The notes under the pieces: generated by a model
Database searches by the model: none
The model's input: only the letters and a program-made list of their open reading frames with translations
What the model was told of the DNA's origin: nothing
Made by a program: the position numbers and the translations under genes
Part shown: one piece after another, positions 35,850 through 48,365 of the stretch
Numbering within the stretch: the stretch's first letter is position 1
Layout of the letters: the number at the start of each line of letters is the position of its first letter
NCBI GenBank assembly: GCA_037074705.1
Contig: CM073591.1
Span: forward strand, 62,498,897 to 62,562,896
Direction of reading: 5' to 3'
Length of the DNA: 64,000 nucleotides
Source of the DNA: Zhengitettix transpicula
Taxonomy: Eukaryota; Arthropoda; Insecta; Orthoptera; Tetrigidae

Positions 35850-36553
35850 TGCCGTAATATTAGATAGCCTGGGCCAGAGCTGCCTGGGGATTTCGCAATT
35901 TCCAAGACCCCGGGAAAATCGCGTGGGCTTGCGCTGTTTCACTCAAAAACCACTGGGAGGCGTGTCAACTACCAGTGGCCTGAATGAAGGTCGAGGGTCT
36001 GCGGGGGCTATTCTCTCGGAGGCAGAACCTGCGAGGGATGTTTTCTCGTAGGCAGAACCTTGAAGGAGAGACGGAAGGGGCTATCTTTGGGGATGCCTTT
36101 TGCTCTCTCCGTTTTTGAACTAAGGTTCCCACAAGCCAAGGTACCTCGACCTGTTTTGAGAGGTGTATGTTCCGAGGTCGCAGACCTTGGGCATACGGTA
36201 AGAGTTGTTCGCTGTTCTCATTGAAACAGTCAGCCAGCTGCCTCCTTAACTGGTCGAGGCACAGAGAAGGGAATGCTGCGTCCCCACAGCAAACTCTTCT
36301 CCCGCTAACGGAAGGGCGTGGGACAAGTACCTAATGCCCGACCTACCTGATGCAGATTTTCTAGGGTTTGTCCTGTATTACTTAGGCGCATGCCGGGTAG
36401 GATCCTTAAACTATAGCCCTTGGAGGGGGCTAGTTAACCCTTGGCTACCTTCCTCTACCCTTCCGCATCCTCCCTTTCAAATCCCTTTGTATGCTATTAA
36501 TGGGGAGTTGGCACCATGTGTATTACCCTCATGTAGCCTATTACCCAAAAAAA
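35850..36553 (+). repeat. Rep-A repeat, copy 3 (longest, plus)
   Basis: This is the longest copy. The part from about 36000 aligns with the other copies, and a further GC-rich stretch upstream (about 35850-36000, including CCTGGGCCAGAGCTGCCTGG) is absent from them. The family may therefore be longer than the common 0.5 kb, with the others 5'-truncated. A short part of this extension (GCGAGGGATGTTTTCTCG) is also present in copy 4. It ends TGTAGCCTATTACCC plus an A run (36547-36553). The plus ORFs at 35839-36051 and 36334-36783 lie in the repeat or run out of it and have no recognised product. Confidence 0.8.
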
Positions 36554-39536
36554 TGAAGGTCGAGGAAGCGATAAGGGGTCACAATAGAGATAAATTTAAT
36601 TCAAGGAATCGAGGTAATACACGCATTTCGCTACGGCGATTCATGATGAAAATTAAAGTACTACTTCACTTAATATTCAATACGTATCCCACCAATAATA
36701 TACGTACTATTAATCTAAATAATCGTTTATTAAATTCCAATCACAATCCTAGACAACGTGTAATAATTGTATGTTGCCAATAATTCAAATGTATTTTTAT
36801 TTTCCTCCAACTTAAAATTTGGTGTACATTGGGAAAAAAGATATACAAGTGTTAAAATTCACTGAAATGTGTTCAGTAGATTTTTAGTTATCTCATGTAA
36901 TCGTGACATATTTTATTTATTTATATGAGAATTAAATGCAATTGTTATAAAATTAATTTGAAGTCCCAGTTATCTCATTCAGTGATTAACACTATTAAGC
37001 GTAGCTTAACGCATTATAGACTAAACAGTTGACGTGGTAGTTTTTGATTGGTGCTTGTTCGCGCTTAGTTTCTGAACTGTCCCGGGACTGTCTACTACAA
37101 TTTCATGAATTTGAGTTTTCATCAACCTCTAATCTGTCTCACTTGAGTAAGAATTTTAGCCTGCGTTGGACCTAAAAAACTAAAAATACAAATATGCTAA
37201 TGAATTGCTGTTTATGCCGTTAGCGTTTAAATAAAAGAGATGGGTCGTAATTTTAATGTGATGTCGGAATTTCTGTAAACAAAAGAATTACCTTCTGTCA
37301 AAGATTAGAAATTTCCTTATGTTTATTTGAAATCGAGAAAGATCACTTTCCAGGATTGGACTGGACAGAGTAAGTCAATATCTAGAGGAAAGTAACGGCT
37401 TCTCCGGGGTAGCTATGAATATACCCTGAACACGGGCAGTGCTGTTTTCCTCTTAAAAAAAAGAGTTGGGTCACTTTGTTGTATTATTCAAATCTCATTA
37501 TTTATCTGTATTGCTGTATTACCTTATTTTAAAATTCTCTTATTAAACTCTCTCTTAGAAAGAATTTTTTTCCTTTTTTTCAGATCATAGATTTTCTACC
37601 AGTCACTACATTTCTGCCTTACATTAAATACAACATTAATAAGCTCAATAAATATATAAATAATGATCATAACTTATATCTCCACGAAGATTCTAGGTAG
37701 GATCCGTTTTTTTTTTCAAAATTCAGGTAGTTTACTTCCAATTTTTTGGCAGATAAACGGTTCAGAAACAGGCTGCCCGCTGTGTTTCTGACTTCCTAGT
37801 TTACTGCTTTGGCGATAACCCCGCACTGACCTTCCATTGTTTGCTGCCCTGCGGACCTACGATTCTGCGATCTGTATTGTTCTGTGATTTGCATGCCTTC
37901 GCAATTCATTCTATAAAATTTATCTTTCGATGAGTGCAGACCTCTGTGTACTTTACACTAGCCAGGAGCAACACGTCTTTGATCTATACGTATAGGAATT
38001 TGCACTGTTAAATCTGCACGCATGGCCTTTTACTGTGTTTTTATCTAATTTAATGCAATTAAAGTAAGCTGAAATTTCAAGCTCGAACGGTCATCTAACT
38101 AAAGTATAATGTTGATTTTATTCCCAGCGCAATGAGAGATTCTTCTCCTGTAAAAAAAAGGATGTTACATTGAACTTAGTCTAAACTAAATATTTATTCA
38201 CAGTAAAAACATCTGTGTTTTTATTTTTCGCGTGGCCCCCAGTCAGAGAGAATGTTTTCCCTACTGACCAATTCATTAACAGATCAAATTAATCCCACAC
38301 CGCTGCGCGCTGAAGGAGTGAGTTTGTACACTCGTTGTCTAAAAAATTGAACACAGCTTCCTGAATGAAACAGGCGACTTAGCTATAATACTATTTGCTT
38401 ATTGACTACGATTCGCTTTGATTAAAAAAAGAGATTCCCCTTTCATTGGACGTCGTGAAGTTTCTCTATTCGAATACCTCCTTGTCAATATTTCGTAGAC
38501 ATATTGATAATAAATATCCGGAAAAGGTTAAATTTAACGGCCAAAATAATTCAGGCTATAACGAAACATCGATTCTCGAGTGCTTAACTGGAAATTTATG
38601 AAATAACAATTTAAATCCCGATAAACCGATAGATACTCAACTGCATGATTTAGGAGATGCACGTGATGCCCAGGTTCAAGTCTAACCACACAATCAATTA
38701 TTTCACATAAAAAAATTATAAAAGCAAAATTATTGTTAATAAAAATATTGTTGCACTACCAAAACATATTATTAATGTTCAAGGAAAATATTTCGTATAT
38801 ATTAATTTAAGCTTAATTAACTTATTTTTAATTAAAAACCACAGAAGAGATTTTTGATTCATTTGATTAAAAAAATGAAAACGTAAATTTTTAAGTGAAA
38901 TATCGTCCAACGTTCACGGAATATGTAAATAATTAACTTGATTAAATTTTGTTAAATAAATAATTTTGAAACGTCAATATGTGTTTGATTGTAAAATAAT
39001 AAACATGTTGTAATTAAAATACATTTCTCAATTTTCCCTTATTATTAGCTCTTTAAAGAGTAATGAAAAATTACATTTTGGTCCAACACCAAATATTTCT
39101 TTGCTTGAATTGGTTATGTTGTTTATTAATTTCTGAGTGTGGTAATAACTTACCTCACTGTTAAAAAAGAAAATTCGGTATAGAAACAACGTTAAATATG
39201 ATTTAATAATTAACGCCTACGATATGTATCACATTAAATTTCTAATATAAACTACCACAAAATTAATCTCTTTCGCTGTTGTATTCTAACATTTTTTCAT
39301 AACACGAATTTTGAACTGAAATTTGAGTTCTGCGATTTATAATTCGTGTGGTTGTGATAATATTATTATATTTAATATGACTAGCAAATAAAAATTGTTA
39401 AAAAGTAAAGAGAATACATAACATTTAAAGAAATTTGATTTTACGGCTAATAGGTTCAGAAATTTAATACTTAAACGTTTTAATTTAACGTCTGTTTTGA
39501 ATTAATAAAACAACTGATGAGCTTAAACAGACACTT
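36554..39536. other. AT-rich stretch, nothing recognised
   Basis: No ORF of note, no shared repeat and no RNA gene recognised. A CT/TC-rich, more GC-balanced patch lies at about 37700-37900. Confidence 0.5.
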
Positions 39537-39563
39537 TTAATTTTTTATTTATATTGTGACGAC

Positions 39564-39592
39564 TTTTCCATATCTTTTTGTATCTTCTTCAG
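39564..39592 (-). ncRNA. Hammerhead-like motif, left arm
   Basis: Minus strand: CTGAAGA (39592-39586), then 17 nt forming GATAC...GATAT, then GAAAA (39568-39564). The spacing equals that of family H at 30371, 47069 and 58531. The stem has one G-T wobble and the last core base is changed, so it is probably inactive. Confidence 0.4.
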
Positions 39593-39745
39593 GCATTTTC
39601 TTACATCTAGATGTTTCAGTTTGTTATATTAATTTGGTAAGTTGTTTGTTGTTTCTGATTGAGTACTGTAGCTTACCTTTGTTTAATTTGTACAGTTATA
39701 CTATAAATCTAATCATTTGTAAATAACTCCTCTGTAGGAAAATAC

Positions 39746-39774
39746 CTGAAGAAGATACTGAAAGGTATCGGACC
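39746..39774 (+). ncRNA. Hammerhead-like motif, right arm
   Basis: Plus strand: CTGAAGA (39746-39752), 17 nt containing a perfect 5-bp stem GATAC/GTATC (39754-39758 / 39765-39769), then GGACC where the core would need GAAAC. The stem position fits hammerhead stem II, but two core bases are lost. Confidence 0.38.
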
Positions 39775-39801
39775 GTCGTCACAATATAAATAAAAAATTA
39801 A

Positions 39802-41272
39802 GTATCTTTATAAGGACATGATTTGTTATTAAAGAGATTGAAATATAAACAATGGATTGTATATGTAGATGAATATATAATTATTTCTAATTAAACATTA
39901 TCTCGTAAAATGATTACCAGAATCAGTGACGTAATTAGTTGCCTTTTTTGTTATTTTAAAAAAATTAGGAGATAAATGAAGTGAAATAATTTATTTTGTT
40001 TTACTGTTTTCTTAAAAAGACATACTTTATATTGAAGTCATAGGTCAAATGGTGAGTGCACAGTAAAATTATCGTCGATAATTGTGAATACTGTTCACCT
40101 GTCGCGAACATATTATTTTATATCTGACAACGACAGTAACGATTTTGACAGCGCAAGATGATTAGTGGAGCTTTAAGCATTGCAGCAGCTGACGGGCAAA
40201 CACAGGTGCTGAAGAGAAGCGAGTGAAGATAAAATACAATATTGAACTCTGATAAGAAACTTTGGTAACGTTATCAGAGTAAAATAAAGTTCGGAATTGA
40301 GAGATAAGTTTGTTATTAGTCGCGAGAAAATTCGTATCTAAAATTAGGATATTATGTTGAACGAGCACATATACACAGATAACTCAAATGCAAAACATTC
40401 AAGATTAAGTTCGCAAAGTTGGCAAAGTAATTTGATTAAATTGACGGAAACCAAGCAGGCGGTGCAATTTAATGAAGAAAGAATACATTACACGATGTCT
40501 AAACCACGTCATAATCTTATTGTTTGATAGTTTAGAAGAGTGTCAAGGGAGCCGCTTAAAATAACTTACTTTACCGTACTATAAGTATATGAAACTCGTG
40601 GGTGAAATTTATTTTTGTGCTATTCTTTAAAATAGATACAGTGAAATATTTTACTTTGAATCAAGTAAATAATTTAATTTTATAAAATAATTGAAAACGA
40701 ATACTTTTATTATTCTGTAAATAGTCTTAAAAGGCCTCATTAAAGCGAATTTTACATAAACGAACTTAAGATGTTGACGTGAGATAGTTGCTGTTTTCTT
40801 ATAATTACTTTTAACCTGATTCTGGAAAATTTTATTAAGGTAAAATTTTCTCACATTTACGGCAATCAAAATTTCAAATGCCATTTATGTATGATAGATT
40901 TAAATCAATCACGTTCAAACCTGTATATTATTACTACTATTAAACAGTATAGATAATAATAAAAATAGTCCAGATTAAAATAAATTCTCAAGAGATAATC
41001 GAAGTTATAAGCGATTGATTCTTATTTATGTACTACAGAATAATACAATTCGTTTTATACATAAAATTAAAAATTCTGAACTTGTTTTCTGTCAATTTTT
41101 AATTTTGTTTAAAGGCTACAGTGTACAATACAATTTTACAAACCGTAGGATGTTTTAAATATTTTAAAATAAAATAAATTGACCAATACGTATTTTATAA
41201 ATCAATTACAAATCATGGGATGGTTGGACAATTCATCTGAGGCGACCAATATGATTTTATAAAAGGTATGAA

Positions 41273-41277
<5 letters not shown>
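39802..41277. other. AT-rich stretch, nothing recognised
   Basis: No recognised gene. Short minus frames at 40162-40368 and 40651-40884 have no signature. Confidence 0.5.

Positions 41278-41320
<43 letters not shown>
41278..41320. repeat. (AT)n microsatellite, LTR target site
   Basis: Uninterrupted TA repeat directly abutting the TGTAAT end of the solo LTR at 41321. The other flank of that LTR begins ATATATAA, consistent with insertion into this tract. Confidence 0.95.
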
Positions 41321-41323
<3 letters not shown>

Positions 41324-42382
41324 AATAATCATCAAGTAGGTTTTAATAATTTTAAAGAATTTGCCCCTCGTTGTGGTGCCAAAATGTAATAATTAACAAG
41401 TAGGCGTTAATTGAATTAAAGGAATGATTAATAAAATTATTAATATTTAAAGTTTTTATTTTTTTTATTTCTTAAAAATGCAAATTTTTAGCCCTATCTT
41501 TGTTCGCTCGTCTTTGGTCAAAATTTACAATACTTTAATTTTATTATTTACAATTTAAGTTGTTCTAGCAAATACACATCAATATTTACAGTCCAATATA
41601 TTGAAAATCTCTTAATCACTGGGTTTGATAAATAGGACCCGATAAATGTATAATTTGACTATTAAAAATTTAAAATATAAAAAAAAATTAACCTAAAAAC
41701 AATATGAAATATAAGTGGAATGAAAGCTGAACTAAATGAACTCTGAACGAAATCTGATTACCCTTTTAATTATAGTTTACAAATTTATCAAAGTTTTGTT
41801 ACTTACGGACCGTCGGTCTGGTACCAGAACAATCAATTTTACCTCGTTCGGACACTTTTATACACTTTAATGTTTAATATCAGGCCTTGGTTTTGACTGA
41901 TTCTACACTTCACTTTAAAATTTGGCAAGATTGGCTGTATTCCGTTGACTGCTCCGCTCCACAATAATTTACCAATGTTCTCCTGGAACAATTTCTCCAC
42001 GAAAATTTTGGAAAGTTCTATTCTGACAAAAACTGCTATTACTTTCCAATATTTACGATGCAATACTTCCGTCAATGTTTTACTTTGTATTAATTCACAA
42101 CTTTAACTGGTAATACTTTAACGACGTCTAGTCTCTGCTCAAGTTTTATTATTTATTCTGCTCCTTGCACTGTTTTTCCGCCAACTCACCAAGTTTTATT
42201 ACTTGTTCCGTACTTTGCAATGTATCGGCACCAACTACTATCGTAGTTTTAGCGCGCATTTCCATTTCGGCATTTCATCAAAGCAACAGAGCTCAGCGCT
42301 ATTGTCGCTTTTGGTCACTCAAATACCGCTAACAATTTAAATTATTTAAAATCAATTAATGGCTTAATTAATTGGCATTACA
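41321..42382 (-). mobile_element. Solo LTR A2 (minus), TSD ATAT
   Basis: On the minus strand it begins TGTAATGCCAATTAATTAAG, the same start as the LTR at 51414, and ends GATTATTACA. Ends are therefore TGTAAT...ATTACA, and ATAT flanks both sides (41317-41320 and 42383-42386). Internal similarity to the other LTRs is partial: GGTACCAGACCGACGGTCCG, a TTCGTTCAGAG block in place of the GTTCG run, and ATCAAACCCAGTGATTAAGA. It is a diverged relative of about 1.06 kb. No adjoining gag/pol. The ORF 41839-42075 (minus) is incidental. Confidence 0.82.
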
Positions 42383-42782
42383 ATATATAAATTTCGAATT
42401 TATTCCTCGTTGATCCAGATTTTGGATGAGATATTTATTGTTTCGCCTCGAAGGCTGCTGACATTGTGCTTGTGAGACGGTGATCTGCTTTAGTATTTGA
42501 ATATCGCGATGTGATGGTGAGGACGTCCTGAGTGTCGTACTTGGCGACGAAAGTGCTGGACTGTCTTTCAACACCTGTCTTTTAACGCTTTTCTTTTTTA
42601 CTAGTCTCTCTCCTCATAAATAAAAGTCTACTTTTCGACTGTTCCTTCCTCACTACTTCATCACCGCCCAATCTCAACTCTTCATCGTCGCTTTTAAATC
42701 TTTGGCTTAACTCCGCAAAAGTTTTTCTCTGAGCCTCAACACCAATAAAAGGGATGGTCAAATATTTTTTCCTTCTTGAACA
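42383..42782 (-). pseudogene. Unassigned coding-like stretch, frameshifted
   Basis: On the minus strand a frame open from 42782 to the stop at 42582 reads through KYLTIPFIGVEAQRKTFAEL, then a charged stretch, to RRETSKKEKR. A second phase (42574 downward) continues with LKDSPALSSPSTTLRTSSPS and SHRDIQILKQ before running into the LTR boundary at 42382. The two phases overlap near the lysine-rich junction, so a single frameshift would join them into a protein-like, Ser/Lys-rich segment. I do not recognise the family; it may be an old transposon coding region or host exon cut by the LTR insertion. Confidence 0.3.
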
Positions 42783-43289
42783 TCACATGATCTTGTATGT
42801 CTAATCTTTTCGTTTACGGCCCGAGAAACAGGCTTGCACCTGCAATGACTGTCGCCGTTCGCCTAAAAACGAGTCGCATTGTCATATAAGAATATTCAAT
42901 CGATTTAAAGGAAGCAAATTGAGAGCATACAGATAACGCATTACAACATATATTCCACATCATGCAGGTTTTTTAATTTTATTTTCCAATTGTTTATTGT
43001 TATATGCGACTTAATATTCCACGTATCAGGAAAATAATACAGTTTTCCCCTTGAATTTTATAACGTGTAACGTCTCTCAATATTCGGGATTTTTGGTTTA
43101 CATTTTCTTCTAGTTAGGTTTACGATACATCCGGGATTAACTGTGAAACAGCTACAGGAAGAAGTAAAATGTCTTAATACAATACAATTCGGCTGTGTTA
43201 CTACAATTACTACAAAGTTTTATGTAATAATTCCTAGAAATTTCTTCTAGTCAGATGTTTTATGCTTGGAAAAACTACATAAGGAAGAG
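42783..43289. other. Spacer, nothing recognised
   Basis: AT-rich spacer between two coding-like minus-strand stretches. If these belong to one gene this would be an intron, but I could not confirm a strong donor/acceptor pair. Confidence 0.4.
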
Positions 43290-43520
43290 TTATTCGTTTA
43301 CATATTTTTCAGTATGTAATGCAATAGTCCTTTCTTTCAATTTTCTAGTACTTGATTCCATGAATTTTAATGCATCAATGTATTGCTGAGATAGTGACGA
43401 AGCGTCATACTGACTTGGGGAAACTCGTTGCCTTGCCGCATCGCTGAATGGAATCTTAATCAACTTGTTGAACAATGTTGTTCCAGCTGGCCATGAGACG
43501 CAACTCTCTTCGTTATGAGG
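43290..43520 (-). other. Unassigned coding-like ORF (minus strand)
   Basis: Open from codon CCT at 43520 to the stop at 43290 (76 codons). The peptide looks protein-like in composition, with an amphipathic, charged second half: WPAGTTLFNKLIKIPFSDAA, then SLSQQYIDALKFMESSTRKL, then KERTIALHTEKYVNE. No domain is recognised and no in-frame ATG precedes WPAG. A weak donor-like ATGTAAAC lies within the last codons. It lies about 500 bp upstream, in the same sense, of the other unassigned stretch at 42383-42782. Confidence 0.28.
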
Positions 43521-43523
43521 TCA

Positions 43524-44375
43524 CGTTCTCAACTATTTCGAGACAAAACTAAAAACAGTAACAATTTTGTTTATAACGAGATCAATATTTTAATGTAGTA
43601 TTTTCGCTCACTGAAACTAAACGACTTTCGAAAATTTTGTTCTAGGACCAAATATATTCAATATATCAAAATTTTACATTTTATGAAAAATAATTATTAG
43701 GAGGATTATGTCAACTATTGAAATAACGGTGACAGAATCATGAATCCTAGCTGAAATTGAAGCAAATTATTACTAATTGTATTCAGTATTGGTTAACAGC
43801 ATCCGGAATGTTAAAAAATCATAATTTTCTGATAATGTTTTTCTATTTACAATTCTTATCAGCACTGTATTGGAGTGTCTGGAATGTAACTACGAATTGA
43901 CTTGCTTTAAAAAACGCTTTGATGCATATAACCAAAATAAAATATAATTTGACCCTGACTGCAGAATCACGAATATGTATGCAATCATAAGTATATATAA
44001 TATTAATTATAGACTAAATAGATTGGCAAGAAATGTGGGCACAAAGCTGGATGTTACAGTTGTATTGACAACTTCCAGATTAACAGACGTGATGATCAGA
44101 CAATAGTCATGTTTATCCAACCAATTGACTTGGATTTTTTTAATACCTTGCACATAATTGGAAGGAGAATGAAAAAATTGCGATTCTGTTACCTTAAGAT
44201 TGATGACTTTCCGAATTATTTCTGAGGTACATGACAGAAAATTTAAGTGATAGTTATTTTTTTCACCAATTACCTTTTGGCGCGACCCTCGAATTCCGAA
44301 TCTTCAATGTCCAGTCTCCAACGATAAATGTTTGACGTTCAATAATTTCCATTCAAATTTGTTTGATTAATATGT
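43524..44375. other. AT-rich spacer before solo LTR A3
   Basis: No gene recognised. The last four bases (ATGT, 44372-44375) are the left target duplication of the next LTR. Confidence 0.55.
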
Positions 44376-45385
44376 TGTAGTAATTGGTAATTAAGGCATT
44401 GTTCTAATTGAGAAGTTGAATTGTAGAGGACTCATTATTGGTGGATATAGCGGACGCCGCAACAAACCGGCAAGGCAAAAAAAGCATTGTTGATCGGTCG
44501 AGAAGGTTTTACGCGCTCAAAATTTACGAGACGAACGAACAGTCGGGCAGCAGACAGCAAATAGAAGAGACGAAACGAACGAACAGTCAGGCAATGAACG
44601 GCGAGGTGTAAAGACCACAAAATTCTAATACAAGAAAAGTTGAACAATTTAGTCAGTCAGCAGCGAGAATGAAAACGGTTTAATTTAAAGAACGAGAAAG
44701 TGTTCCAGTAACCGGTACGCTGTTATATCAAAAATGCAGAAATTGAACTAGTTTTCAGCCAACAGACAAAACCAATGAGGGGCATTTTTCAACAAAAATC
44801 CACGAGACCTACAAATCCAGGTTGCAATAAATCATCGAGAATCGACAAAGTTATTTTAAACCAACTAACAAACTACGCTAATTAAAGTCTGTGAACATTT
44901 AGAGTCTGTGAGAACTTAGAATCAGTGATATCCCCAAAATTGTGCACGAAAAGTTAAAATGAGACCTGGGCTGCCGTAAGTAGAAAGAAAACTTTAAAAT
45001 CATTGTAAACCACCTTTAAAAGATAAACGTCAGATCGTTCTTTAATTATCGATAAATTGAGATCTTTAATTATTCAGATCATTCTTTATTTCTTGATAAA
45101 AATTGAAATTGTTTAAATTCAATCTATGTTCAGACGCATTGATCCCCATATAAAGTAAATGTAATTTTTGTGATTTTGATTATATAAATTCTGCCATTAT
45201 CAAACCCAGTTCAAGACCCTGAGATCCCAAATATTTTGTGATTTGAATACTTGTATTAAAATTGTTAATAAATCTTGTTTAATAGTCTTCACGAAATAGT
45301 TCTTTTCATTTAAAAACGCCATATAATTCATATAATGAATTATTGTCAAAAGATGTAACAAGCTAAATATTTATAAATTATTACA
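44376..45385 (+). mobile_element. Solo LTR A3 (plus), TSD ATGT
   Basis: Begins TGTAGTAATTGGTAATTAAG, ends AAATTATTACA, and is flanked by ATGT on both sides (44372-44375 and 45386-45389). Although diverged, it keeps the family's landmarks in order: GGATATAGCGGACG near the 5' end, an ACGAACGAACAG run, and ATCAAACCCAGTTCAAGACC/CTGAGA near the 3' end. It is about 1.01 kb with no adjoining coding region. The 70-codon minus ORF (44435-44647) is incidental. Confidence 0.78.
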
Positions 45386-47034
45386 ATGTATCAAGGATTC
45401 TTCAAATTTGTAATGAATCATTACGTATTTAAAGGAAATGAAGAAGAATGAAAAATTATTTCTAGTTCGCATTTTGTCCTGTATTATTTAATAACTGTGA
45501 TATACACACCGCTTGAATTTTCTGAGTCCAGCATGAGATACAATATTTGACAGGCACAGAGAGGACGCTTATTATTCAAATAAGAAGTTTGCTGAAAATA
45601 GCCAGAATGACGGTTTATGGAAGGGCACTGTATCGAAAGACATGAGCGAACAGAACACCAGCTGCAGTTGTTCTATACATGTGTGAGGGAGGACGGTAAA
45701 TAATTCAGTTATGATTCAGAGTATGAAGCAGAAAACGTGAGGATAATCCGCGATACACAGACGCCGCCAGCAATCGCAAACGAAGCAATAACCAGCAAAT
45801 GTTACACGAATAATCCAGCCAATATCACGATACCGGGTTAACGAGGCACGTTCTTATAACTTGAGGTCTGGAAGTTAGCCAGTTTTATGTTTACCATGGA
45901 TTTTGTAATTTAATTGTCTCAAAGTTTTCCGATTCAGTAAACTATGTAACTTGCCATGGATGCATAGTAATGATATAATGTTTCTGTTATATATGTTCGT
46001 GTTTGTTTAGTAACAGGATTTTTTATTAATTGGAACTTCAATTAAATCTTAAATAACTATAAAACCAGTCAATTTTATTGCATAACTGTCAGTTTGCTTT
46101 CTGAAAATCTACGTGTTCTCGACTCTGTTATTTAAAGCATCGTGCATGTGTCTGTGAAACAAAAAAACACTAGTCCAGGCCTCGCACTCAAAGGTCAACG
46201 AAATCCAACATTTAAGCACGCACGCGCTCTTTTGAGGAATGACAACATGGCGGCGCCCAGATCTGTTAATTATGTCTGTGAACTATGTTCAATTACAATA
46301 CCGTAGGATGCGATCTTACAACCGGTGAAATAAATTAAGGCATTTGAATTTATTTTGAAACGCTTACTACTTTCGTGTGTGAGGTAAAGATGTATTGAGA
46401 CATGCAAAGATTTCACCACAAAGGGAAGATTTCGCTTTTTTTACGTTTACAATATGAAGTACTGCTTTTTCCATTAATGGGTCATACTGATTGACCTTAT
46501 AGAAGTTGGAATACGACTGATTACATTAATGAATTTTTTTAATCTACTATTTATTTATGATCAACTGACGAGTAGCTATATATTTCGTTTTACTTTAGTT
46601 GATCTTATAGAATAGGGCACAGTCTTATGAAATTTGACGTAGTAATAAACAGGTACGCGGAACCCGTTGTCGCATCCGTAGGAGGTTAATGACGTCCCAG
46701 GCCGGCTTGTGCAGACTCACAAAGACGCGATTAGCATACGTTTGCCCAGAGATACGTGGTTCGCACCAGCAGCAGCCGCCATGGTTTGCATATGAACAAG
46801 CCATTACGACAGTTGGACCACCCGAGAGCATTGTTTTAAATAAATTCAAGTCTATGTTTCAGCGCTAATCAAACTTAGAGAAAATAATTCGTCTATTGAT
46901 AATTATATATTTTGAATAAATTGCAAGAAGATTTTATGACATTCCTTTTTATTATTGCTTAAAAGTAAAGTGAGAACAACTGATAACTGGCTAGAGACAC
47001 TTTTTTATTTATTGAATAGAAAGATAGCCAATTC
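45386..47034. other. AT-rich stretch with GC-richer patches
   Basis: No gene recognised. Less AT-rich patches at about 45540-45850, 46150-46270 and 46670-46840 include a 74-codon minus ORF (46625-46849) without a family signature. Confidence 0.45.
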
Positions 47035-47150
47035 AGACAAAAAAGGGGTAATTTAAATACCACACAACGTTTCTGGAAACCTTGTGCCTTTCGTCAGGTG
47101 CTAAGAAGAGCCTAGAGAAACACAACTGCACTGGTCAGTTAACACTCAAA
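47035..47150 (-). ncRNA. Hammerhead-like motif (family H), copy 2
   Basis: Minus strand: GTTAACTGACCAGTGCAGTT, then AGGCTCTTCTTAGCAC, then CTGACGA (47097-47091), 17 nt, GAAAC (47073-47069), then GTTGTGTGGTATTTAAATTA. The core bases CTGANGA and GAAAC are intact. The 17-nt segment can form GG.A/TTCC with one mismatch. The upstream and downstream blocks match copy 3 at 58500-58640, so this is a dispersed family, probably the end of a larger element. Cleavage-site strand not established. Confidence 0.5.
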
Positions 47151-48365
47151 AACTAAAATAAAATTTTCATTTTAAATTTTTTATTTAACTATTTGGATGA
47201 CTAATGGCTGTGTTAAGTAAAATTTTGGATTCTCGACGATTATGACAATCTTATATTGTTATAAGCTACTCTGAAATATATATCTCAGATTTGTGGGCAA
47301 TATTTTCGCAACATAATCACTGCAGCGAACAAATTCAATCTGTAAATGTTAGGGGCTCGACTGGGACATTTTTTGCAATAATATTTTTAGCAAATACGTA
47401 AGTGTCCACCTGTTGGACAATAAAGGCTAAAAACCAATGCTTTACTATATCTGTGATGGCGAACAATTCAATTTATGTCTACAACTTACAGTGTTTCATA
47501 TTCACGTACGGATTCTGAAGTACGTCATTTTACGTACTATTAATAATTCAGTGATATAAACTTGATTGATTAATATGTAAGAATGATATCAATAATGAAC
47601 CAGTTAATAGAATAGTATAACAATAAATATTTCACTTTATTTATGTTCGTATTTTTTTCTGCATTATTTACTAACTGTGTCATTTAATTTCGCCGAAAAG
47701 AGCATGTCAGACATCCGTTTATTTTAATGTTATAAAGGAAATTTGAGATAATAGATAGAGTAAATGTTTACCAACAAATATTATGATTCCGTCTGTATAT
47801 TAAAAGATATTCAGTTATTCTCATCTGAACAATAAAGGGAGAACGCAATCCGTCTAGTGTCTGTCTAGGTGCAACGTTCCTGTAGCAATAAGGCCTACGG
47901 ACAATACAGAGTTTCATATCTTTTATGAGTTCTCCGTGTTTCTGAAATTTACTGCTGCCCAAGCTAAGTCGTTTCAGCTGAGGTGTTCCTGCGGGTCGGA
48001 TTTCAGCACAGAGAAATGGATTGGTGGTAGAAGTTTTCTCCGAGTCGTGTAGGCGCACAGTGCGCAATTCTGTAGAAAACTTCCATCGGGACGAAATAGG
48101 ATAGTTACAGTAAGGTGTGTGCAGGCTCTTCTCCGTGTTACATTACACAATAATAGAAAATGAAACAAAGTTAAATGTCCTCATACAAAAATCTTCGTTC
48201 AATTTCCTGTGTGCAAACTAAATATTAAATTACAATTTCAATATATATAAATTTACTCCTATAAAATTAATCACTCCACTTATATCATGGCGAATATCCA
48301 AAATTAATTATATCTATTATAACTAAACGCCACTGTAAAGAACGTAAAATATGTTGTAATTATTA
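47151..48365. other. Spacer with GC-richer patch
   Basis: AT-rich apart from a patch at about 47830-48150 carrying overlapping minus-strand frames of 99 (47768-48067) and 64 codons with no recognised product. Confidence 0.45.

Larger units (their letters stand above)
39537..39801. repeat. Second foldback with hammerhead-like arms
   Basis: The left arm (TTAATTTTTTATTTATATTG ... GTATCTTCTTCAGGCATTTTC, 39537-39600) is complementary to the right arm (TAGGAAAATACCTGAAGAAG ... CAATATAAATAAAAAATTAA, about 39735-39801). About 135 bp of unrelated AT-rich DNA separates them. Each arm contains a CTGAAGA block facing outward, on the minus strand in the left arm and on the plus strand in the right arm. 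No ORF. Confidence 0.8.
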
